Part shown: positions 57,301 through 64,000 of the stretch, piece by piece
Numbering within the stretch: position 1 is the stretch's first letter
How the letters are laid out: each line of letters opens with the position of its first letter
NCBI RefSeq assembly: GCF_003144115.1
Contig: NW_020312008.1
Span: 152,477-216,476 of the forward strand
Reading direction: 5' to 3'
Source of the DNA: Tilletiopsis washingtonensis
Taxonomy: Eukaryota; Basidiomycota; Exobasidiomycetes; Entylomatales
DNA length: 64,000 nucleotides
Made by a program: the position numbers and the translations under genes
Notes under the pieces: generated by a model
What the model was told of the DNA's origin: nothing
Seen by the model: the letters and a program-made list of their open reading frames with translations, nothing else
Databases searched by the model: none

Positions 57301-57914
57301 TGCTGCTCTTGCTGCTGCTGCCGCTGCTGTTGCTGCTGCCGCGCCAGCTCCTCGTCGGACGCCTGCTGCGCGGCAGCGCGCTCGGCGCGCTTGTTGCGCT
57401 TCTCCTTCTTCCGAGACGGAGCACGACGAATCGAGGAGCCGCCCGTTGGCGGATCTTGCGCGAGAGCATTGCTGCTTCTGCTGGACGCAGTCACCAGCTC
57501 GGTTTGAGCGCTGAATTGCTCGGGTGTCGCACTCTCCGTCTGCTGTTGCTGCTGCGAAGAGGCGCTGCGCTGGGTGAAGAGGCTGATCATGGAGCCCATG
57601 CTCGGCCTCTGGCCTGCCGGAACGTGCTCGACGAAGGTTGCGTCGCCGACGACGTGCAGCCAGAGGCTCGGTCCCTCGCGCGTGCCTTGTGCCGCCGGTG
57701 CGGTGGGTGAGCTGCGTCTGGGCGCCGAGCGGCGCGATGCGCTGGCGGCAGCAGCGGCTCTCGCAGCGGCTTGTTGGTCTGCCGCTGCGCTGGAAGAGGC
57801 AGCTTCTGCGCCGGCAGCGCTGGACTGCGGCGCCGACGAGCTGGGCGGCGCCGGACGAGTCGGCTGGTTACTTCGTCGGAGACGCGCCGCCCTGTCGCCG
57901 ACGGGAATCGTCAT
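51349..57914 (-). CDS. Very large, mostly disordered protein of unknown function
   Basis: Three exons (56138-57914, 53280-56026, 51349-53226) join in phase to 2133 residues; introns 111 and 53 nt. I do not recognise the family. Exon 1: an Ala/Ser-rich start, a short possibly folded unit (SLWLHVVGDATFVEHVPAG), polyglutamine (runs to QQQQQ broken by R and E), then SFVPHVVMPHWLAELVTSG, RRVMYENLRYAQ-like helices and Lys/Pro-rich repeats. Exon 2: a Pro-rich part with an eight-residue repeat (PPAQPVAM), then a well-structured helical block at about residues 1155-1250 (QRLSFQQRLFFALQSITRHA, FKLVPELVASRAWARD, RQIFAALVQTMPTFEDI, LRELCWVGIEEYVGREL). Exon 3: Gln/Arg/Ser-rich with coiled-coil pieces. It may be a scaffold or RNA-granule protein; this is inference from composition only. 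Confidence 0.75.
55715..55803 (-). repeat. Coding tandem repeat, 24-base unit
   Basis: Three full and one partial copy of a 24-base unit in the large gene. It encodes PPAQPVAM/V repeated in frame; copies differ at a few third positions. Confidence 0.85.
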
Positions 57915-60034
57915 GGGCACCCGAGCGCGGCGGCGAGGTGAGGGTGCGTGGCGGAGCGAGAGCTGCCGCGAGGTGAAGAGGGGAGAGACGTCCGGCTCGC
58001 GAGCGCCGCTCGAGCGAGTCGCGAAGCTAGACTTGTCGTCTCGAGCCAGGCCGAAGCAGTGCGCTCAGCTCGTGAGCCGAGGTAGAGCTCACCGCAGGGC
58101 CGGCGTGTGCATGCGCTCGTTGCACACTCGCAGCGCTGCCGATGAGTAGAGAGCTTGCAACAGAGAGTGTGGCGGGCGAAAGAGCGAGACGAGGCGAGCA
58201 GGTGCACCGGCCGCGGGAGGATGAGACGGCGATCGGCGCCGCGGCGGAGAGGCGGCGAGGGCGTGCAGAGATGCAGACGACGTGGTGGTGAAGAGCGAGC
58301 GGATCCGAGAGCGTGTGCCAGAGACGGGCGTGCAAGGGACGTGAGCCGCAGCGGCAGAGGGGTGGAGAGGCAAGGAGCGGCGAGGGCGAGGGCGAGCGTC
58401 GTGTGTATGCGGCTCATGCGCACGTGGGCGCCCTCGCCGGCCGCCAGCGACTAAGCAAGCTCTTCGCTCGCTTGCTCGACTTGAGCCTTGGCTGTATCGG
58501 CGCCAGGAATAGCAGCCCGGCTGCCGCGGGTCCGATGTGGCCACTCAGGGCCGAGAGAGCAACACGAGCGGCGTCGGTGGCGCCGCTTTGCGCCAGAGTG
58601 CACAAGGCGAGCTGGCACGCCGACAGAGCAGGAGCCTTGTGCTTGCTGCGGCGGCTCGTTGTGCCCATCTTCGGCTGCTTGGCAGCGAGCCGGGCCGGGA
58701 AGGGAGCGCTCTGGCGGCCTGCCTTGCCTGTTTGGGACGCGCAAAGGAGGATCAACACCTCCTGAGGGCGCGCCAGGGGCACGGCCGCACGCGCCTCGTG
58801 CACGTGCAGCGCCCTGCCTCCTCGTCTGTATGCCGGCGCTCCTCCTTCTCGTCGATGTCTGTCGCTCGCTGGACGAGGCACAGGGCTGCCGTGTCTCTCT
58901 CTCGCGCAAGCTCATCAGGAACCGAAGTCATCTCTCGCCGCCGCGCTACGGCGCCAAGGGGCGGCCAGCTGCGCCTGACCGATGGGCACCTACATCCTGG
59001 CGGGCGGCTCCATTCGCCTCCTCTTGGCCTGCTCGTCCATCGCGGCCATCCTCGTTGCTCTTGCGCCCCTTGCGTGTGTGTGTCGCTTCAGGAAGGTCAC
59101 CCCCTCAGCGCCGACGCCGCAAAGCGCAACGCGCAACGATGCGGCATCCCCGCACCCGCCGCCCGCACCGCGGCCTCCGCGGGCGCACGGGCGCCTCTCA
59201 CCTCTCATGCTGGGCGTCACCGCGCCGCGCACCTCCGCTGCGCTCGGCTTCTCTTCATGCCATGATGCGGAGCGTGGAGAGAGAGGCCGCGGCTCGTCCA
59301 ACACGCGTGGAGGACTCCTCCTTCGCCGCTCAGGAGGGGCGTTTCATGCTCTGTGGGGCCGCCGCCGCAGAGATGGAGCATCGGCGGAGACACTCGCGTG
59401 TCAAGCAGGAAGGAGGTGCGCCAGCAAGCTCCGATGCCGGCCTCGGGCACCGCTCCGAGATCGCAGCGCCTGCAGCTGCAGCGGTACGGCGAGCGGGCCA
59501 ACCAGGCGCCGCAGCAGGAGCAAGAGGGCGTCACGTAAGACGGCCAAGCGGCCTGTGCGACGTCGACCTCACCCGGGCGACAGTGAGCAACAAGGCGATG
59601 CCTGCCATGCTCGCCGTGCACCTGGCGAGGCCCCAGCGGGCCGTGGGCAGCGCCACAGCGGCGGCTGCGAGAGCGGTGCATGATGATGAGGAGGAGCTGC
59701 GCCGTGGCTCGGCCACTTTCTCGACGCGTCGCGCGGCCGCGAGCTGGGCGCAGGGCAGGAGGCGCGCCGCGGCCGCCGGCGTAGCGTCTTTTGCCGCTTG
59801 CCTTGCATCTGCTCCCTTCTCGCGCTCGCCACGCTCGGACCGGCCGCTCGCACCTCGCATCTCGCACCCGCTCGCACTCCTTGTCCCGCCTCCCGCACAC
59901 CCTGTGCCCATAGACTGCGCCGCACATCTGCACGTGCCTCTCGCACCCCGGCGATCGACGGCGCTGTTCCCTCATAAAGCAGCGCCGCGCTGGCCCCCGG
60001 ATCCTTGCTCTATCTCCTCCACCCTCTCCGCACC
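57915..60034. other. GC-rich divergent intergenic region
   Basis: About 2.1 kb between the head-to-head giant gene and EamA transporter. It must hold both promoters. A CATAAAG element at about 59975 lies 60 bases before the transporter ATG. An ATGATGATGA string near 59680 lacks a partner D box. Long open frames are judged spurious. Confidence 0.5.
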
Positions 60035-62077
60035 ATGGCAAACCGGCAGCGCTCCGGCTCGCGCCCGCGCAGCGAGGCCGTCGGCTTCACGGGCGACGGC
60101 GCCGGCACGCCCGCACACGCCGGCGGCGACGAGCACAACAGCCTCGCCATCAACCGCACGCAGTCCGCCGGCGGCCTCGGCCACAACTTCGGCGGCCTGC
60201 GCCCGCTGCACGCCGCTGCGCCGGCAGGCCGAGTGCAGGCGAGCGACTTTACGCCCATCAACGAGGCGCCCGGCCAGTCGGGCGCCGCCTTCCCGCAGAC
60301 GGTCACCTTCTCGCCCGTCGTGCGTCCGCGCCGCGGCTCGGCCGGCAGCGTGGCGTCGCTCGAGGGCGGCGACGGCGGCACGGGCGACTGCAGCCTGGCC
60401 GACGACGACGAGCTGCGCGACACGTACGACCACGAGGGCACCGAGTGGGGCGGGCAGAGCTTCTTCGACGACGCGCGCAGCATCCTCAGCGACGCCGCCA
60501 GCATGCTGGCGCCCAACGCCTATCTGCGCTCGCGCGCCTTTGCCGACCTTGGCTCGCACCACGCCGAGGACGGCTACGGCGACCCGGGCATGAGCGGCAT
60601 CAGCGGCCACAGCGGCGCGCCGTGGCGCAACCGCATGCACAACGACGACATCTCGGAGCGCTCCTCGCTCCTCTCGCGCGCGCACGGCCAGCGCACGTCT
60701 GCCTTTGGCGGGCGCCGCCGCGGCTCGCGCCTGGGCACGAGCTACCGCGGCGACTCGGACGCCGGCGGCAACTCCGGGCTGCCGCGCTTCGAGAGCATGC
60801 CGCGCTGGGACAGCATGGATCCCGGCGGCACGCAGATCACGATGCGCGAGGCTATGGTCTCGTCGAGCGAGCTGCCGGGCAGCAACCTCGGCCTCGTGCT
60901 GATTGCGGTGAGCCAGGTGTGCTACTCGTGCATGAACCTCGTCGTCGTGCTGCTCGACGAGCGCGAGGGCAAGAATGCGCCCGGTAAGGGCCCTGGAGGC
61001 GAGCCGGCGATGGGCGCACTGCAGATTGTCGCCGCCGAGTGCTTCGTCATCTGGCTGGCGTGCACGGCCCTGATGCTGTACGCGCGCACGGAGCACATGT
61101 GAGCGGCATCTGGCTTGCAAGACGTGTGTACGCGCTGACAGGTCTTCTTAGCATCATGGGTCCGCCCGGCGTGCGTGGCGTGCTGCTGGCGCGCGGCATC
61201 TGCGGCTGGCTCTCGACGCTGCTGCTCTACGTCTCGCTCGAGATGCTGCCCATTGCCGAGATGACGTCGATCTCCTTCCTTGCGCCGCTCGTCACTGGCG
61301 TGCTGGCGGCCATCACCATTGGCGAGCCGTTCACGCTGCGCGAGAAGATTGCGGGCGTGTCGAGTCTCTTTGGCGTGACGCTCATCGCGCGTCCTGCCTT
61401 CCTCTTCGGCCGCGGAGAGGAGAGTGACGTGCCGTCGGCGCCTGGCGACACGCCGCCCATTGACGGCATCCCCGAGCTGCCGCTGCCCGATGTCGGCGGC
61501 CTCGACGAGCACTCGCTCGGCGTCATCATCGCGCTGGTGGCTGTGCTGTTCATTGCTGGCGCCTGGGTGTCGCTGCGCGCTATCGGGCATCGTGCCTCAA
61601 CGTACCACTCGATCGGTGAGCAGTGCAGCACGCTTCTGCTGCGCTGCGCACACCGCTGACTCTTTGCCCTCAGCGTACTTCTCCGGCGTCAGCTGGGTCG
61701 CCTCGCTGCTCACGATGGCCGCGCTGCGCGAGCCGCTCGTGGTGCCGCAGTCGCCGCTCTCGATCTTCCTGCTCTCGGGCATCGGCCTCTTCTCGCTCTG
61801 CGCGCAGGTGTTCCAGACGCTGGGCCTGCAGCGCGAAAAGGCCGGCCGTGCGGCGGTGATGAGCTACCTGGTGCGTGCCGCGTCTGACCTGCCCACTGAG
61901 CCTTCGCTGACACTGACTGCCGTACAGCAAATCCTCTTCGCCACCTTCTTCCAGGTGGTGCTGCTGGGCACGCCGCTCGAGGCGCTGAGCATCCTCGGCA
62001 GCGTGCTCATCCTCGCCAACGGCGCCTGGGTGGCCAGTGCCAAGGCCAACGACGACGACGCCGTCGCCGTGCACTGA
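60035..62077 (+). CDS. EamA/DMT-superfamily membrane transporter (SLC35G-like)
   Basis: Four exons (60035-61098, 61152-61615, 61674-61870, 61928-62077), 624 residues; introns 53-58 nt. About 285 residues at the N-terminus are Gly/Ser/Arg/Asp-rich and disordered, with a repeated SGISGHSG and R-SSLLSR motif. Then two EamA halves follow: the first with LGLVLIAVSQVCYSCMNLVVVLL, QIVAAECFVIWLACTALMLYA, GVLLARGICGWLSTLLLYVSLEMLPIAEMTSISFLAPLVTGVLAAITIGE; the second with SLGVIIALVAVLFIAGAWVSLRAIG, SGVSWVASLLTM, LSIFLLSGIGLFSLCAQVFQTLGLQREKAGRAAVMSYL and ILFATFFQVVLLG. The short GE and QR-EKA motifs after helix pairs are typical. About ten helices are expected. Substrate unknown; family members move nucleotide sugars or metabolites. 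A 40-residue acidic loop separates the halves. Confidence 0.88.
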
Positions 62078-62533
62078 GCGCGGCCCGCTCCCGGCTCCGG
62101 CTGTGTAGTGTGCGCATTCCGCATGTGACGACCCACCTAATGACACATATCTAGGCGGCGCCGGCTGTGAGGCGGTGGAGAGCATTGCGGGGTGCCGTGG
62201 GAACAGCTGCGAGGGCGAGTGGAGAAGCGGAGAAGGGCGCGCCTCGGAACTCGGGGCGTGCTCCGAGACATCTCCTGTTTCTCAGAAGAGGCGCTCTCGC
62301 TGCGCCAAGCTCCTTGCCTCCTACCGCCCTCGCCCACTTTGCGGCTGCTCCGCTCCTGGATCCGCACCCTGCTCTGCTGGCATCTGCACGCCGAGGCGCT
62401 TGCTTCCCTACCACCACTTCGCTGGACGAGCCTCACTGCCACCTGCACACCACCCGCGATTGCCCGACCGCCTCGCCGCACCGCCGCAACCCAGCACTCC
62501 TCTGCGCCTCCACGCGGCTCCAGGCTGCACACC
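62078..62533. other. Intergenic region between EamA and spherulin-4 genes
   Basis: About 460 bases with the 3' flank of the transporter and the promoter of the next gene. No TATA box, repeat or RNA gene recognised. Confidence 0.5.
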
Positions 62534-63634
62534 ATGGCGTGGCCGGCGATGCGGCGAGTCGTGCGACGCAAGTCGTCGCCGCCGCTGCCTGCGCTCGTGG
62601 GTCGTCCGCGCGTGCTCTTCTGTCTCTTCATCTGGCCCGTCGAGCCGTCGTACTGGCAGCCGCTGCTGAATGCGTGAGTGCAAAGCCATGGTCACGCGAG
62701 CCGTGCCGCAGCTCCAGCCTGACGTCAAGTGCAGCATCCGCACGCGGTCAGACCTCGACTTCCTCATCATCATCAACCCCAACTCGGGGCCGGGCGAGTG
62801 GGAGCCGCCGCACGAGCACCACCTGGCCGCCGTGCCGCTGCTGCGCGGCGCCGCCTCGGCGGGGCAGATCGTCGAGCTCGTCGGCTATGTGACGACGCGC
62901 TGGGGCGAGCGGGCGCCGCACCTCGTGCACCGCGATGTGGACCGCTATGCGGCGTGGCCCAGCAGCAGTGGGCGCGCCGACATGGCGCTCGACGGTATCT
63001 ACTTCGACGAGAGCACGTGGCATGAGTTCGGTGCACGCTACTACCGCGAGATGGCCGAGTATGCGCGGTCCAAGCAGTGGGGCCAATGGCGCAGCGACGC
63101 CAGCGTGCCCAGCTCGCACCAGGCGCGCAGTGACCTCGTCGTGCTCAATCCCGGCTGCTGGGTGCACCAGGACTACTATGCCTTCAGCGACTTGATCATC
63201 GTGCACGAGCAGACGGTGCAGAAGTTCGAGTGAGTAGGCCAGATGTGCATGCCGTGCCCCTCAGGCTCACGTGTGGGTGCTGCAGCATCGGGCCGCTGCG
63301 CCATGTGCCCATGCCATTCCGACGAGTGCCGCGGCACAAGTTCGGCGTGCTGCTGCACGACGGACCGCCGCCAGCCGACGAGGAGCGGCCAGGGCACCGC
63401 AGTCCCGGCTTCACGCTCTCCAACCCCGCCTGCCACGCCTTCAGTCCCGACACGCCGCTCACCACGCGCGGCATCACCGAGCTCTGCCTGCAGCGCCTCG
63501 GCGTCGGCGCCTTCTTCCTCACCAACCTCTCGCTGGCGCAGACGGACATCTACGCCAGCTTCGGCTCCAACTTCGACGAGTGGATCGCATGCTGCTCCGA
63601 TGCTGTGCGCTCGCTGCAGCACGCCGCCGACTGA
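62534..63634 (+). CDS. Spherulin-4 (spherulation-specific family 4) protein
   Basis: Three exons (62534-62673, 62735-63229, 63286-63634), 327 residues; introns 61 and 56 nt. Family markers in order: PVEPSYWQPLLNA, LDFLIIINPNSGPGEWEPP (the NPxSGPG motif), VELVGYVTTRWGER, VDRYAAW, DGIYFDESTWHEFG (acidic residues of a possible active site), DLVVLNPGC, YYAFSDLIIVHEQTVQKFED and a C-terminal GAFFLTNLSL...YASFGSNFDEWI. The family was named from slime-mould spherulation and is common in fungi, usually as secreted or cell-wall proteins with a barrel fold like glycosidases. No clear signal peptide precedes the domain: the N-terminus is basic (RRVVRRK) with only a weak hydrophobic stretch. The ATG could be 15 bases later. 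The function is unproven even in known members. Confidence 0.85.
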
Positions 63635-63771
63635 GGCTGCACTGGGGCGCCTCGCTTGTTCTCGTCACCCGCGGCGCTGGAGCATCTGATCTCCGCTCGC
63701 ATGCCTGAGGTAGCGCAGCTACGTTCCGTCACGCAATGTCACGTCACTTTTGCTCGCGCTGTGTGGCATTG

Positions 63772-64000
63772 TCATGGCCGGGCAGCACGCTCCTGCAGGC
63801 GCGCCTGCTTCTCCTGCAGATCCTTGAGCTCGCGCGCGACGTGGTAGGCTTCGCGCTCAAGACTGGCAACGGCAGGTCAGCGAAGTGGCGTCAACGACGC
63901 TACGATCGCACTCACGCAGCCTGCTGTTCCGCCTTGACTCGGGCAGAGAGCTCCGGCTGAGCAGCCGCTGGCGGTGCAGCAGCAGCAGGTGCAGTGGCCG
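63772..64000 (-). CDS. C-terminal end of an uncharacterised coiled-coil protein (5' end outside window)
   Basis: Partial gene; two exons seen (63916-64000, which continues outside, and 63772-63862) with a 53-nt intron (GTGAGT donor, CTGAC branch site, CAG acceptor). The visible end is an Ala/Pro-rich stretch followed by a charged helix (ELSARVKAEQQA-ALEREAYHVARELKDLQEKQARLQERAARP) and the stop. Such a helix is a probable coiled coil. There is too little to name a family. Confidence 0.6.

Noticed and set aside
59670-59800. C-box-like ATGATGA in the 58-60 kb intergenic region
   Set aside because: No CTGA follows within about 120 bases, so no C/D snoRNA can be formed.

Overview
This window reads as nuclear DNA of a GC-rich basidiomycete fungus; Ustilaginomycotina or a similar yeast-like lineage is my guess, and the class is uncertain. 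Almost every gene is split by short introns. Nearly all are 45-75 nt, with donors such as GTGAGT, GTGCGT or GTACGT, a CTGAC-like branch site and a CAG/TAG acceptor. Codons end mostly in G or C. I built the gene models by hand, checking each junction for phase and for continuity of conserved protein motifs. Gene density is about one per 3 kb. Gene-poor GC-rich stretches of 1.5-2.8 kb lie between gene groups; they are open in several frames but show no protein I can support.

Layout. 1-9.3 kb: C-terminus of a RhoGAP protein (+), then four minus-strand genes: a dienelactone hydrolase, eEF1B-alpha (with a U18-type C/D snoRNA in its first intron), a CUE-DUF1771-Smr protein and the AP-1 sigma adaptin. 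9.9-15.4 kb: a 22-exon SNF2-RING (SHPRH/Irc20-like) gene (+). 15.4-19.6 kb: mostly gene-poor, with the small COX23/CHCHD7-type gene (-). 19.6-33.8 kb: a START-domain gene, a KpsF-like SIS isomerase, two uncharacterised genes, an acyl-CoA oxidase, and a head-to-head KHDC4/BLOM7-like and Rai1/DXO pair. 36.6-41.4 kb: an MFS sugar transporter (+), then a WS/DGAT-type acyltransferase (-) whose start codon overlaps the stop codon of a 108-codon ORF (TAATG). 42.9-44.7 kb: an F-box gene with one in-frame stop. 47-57.9 kb: an uncharacterised gene, eEF1A, and a 2133-residue, mostly disordered protein. 60-64 kb: an EamA transporter, a spherulin-4 family gene, and the end of an unidentified coiled-coil gene.

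Most recognised genes are housekeeping: translation (eEF1A, eEF1B, U18 rRNA methylation guide), vesicle coats (AP-1 sigma), mRNA 5'-end quality control and splicing (Rai1, KHDC4), genome maintenance (SNF2-RING), cytochrome oxidase assembly and lipid metabolism (acyl-CoA oxidase, WS/DGAT, START). The most unusual items are the TAATG-coupled pair at 39.2-41.4 kb and the U18 guide RNA in the eEF1B intron. The U18 location matches the host gene used by budding yeast. I see no CRISPR array, convincing tRNA or rRNA gene, or intact mobile element.
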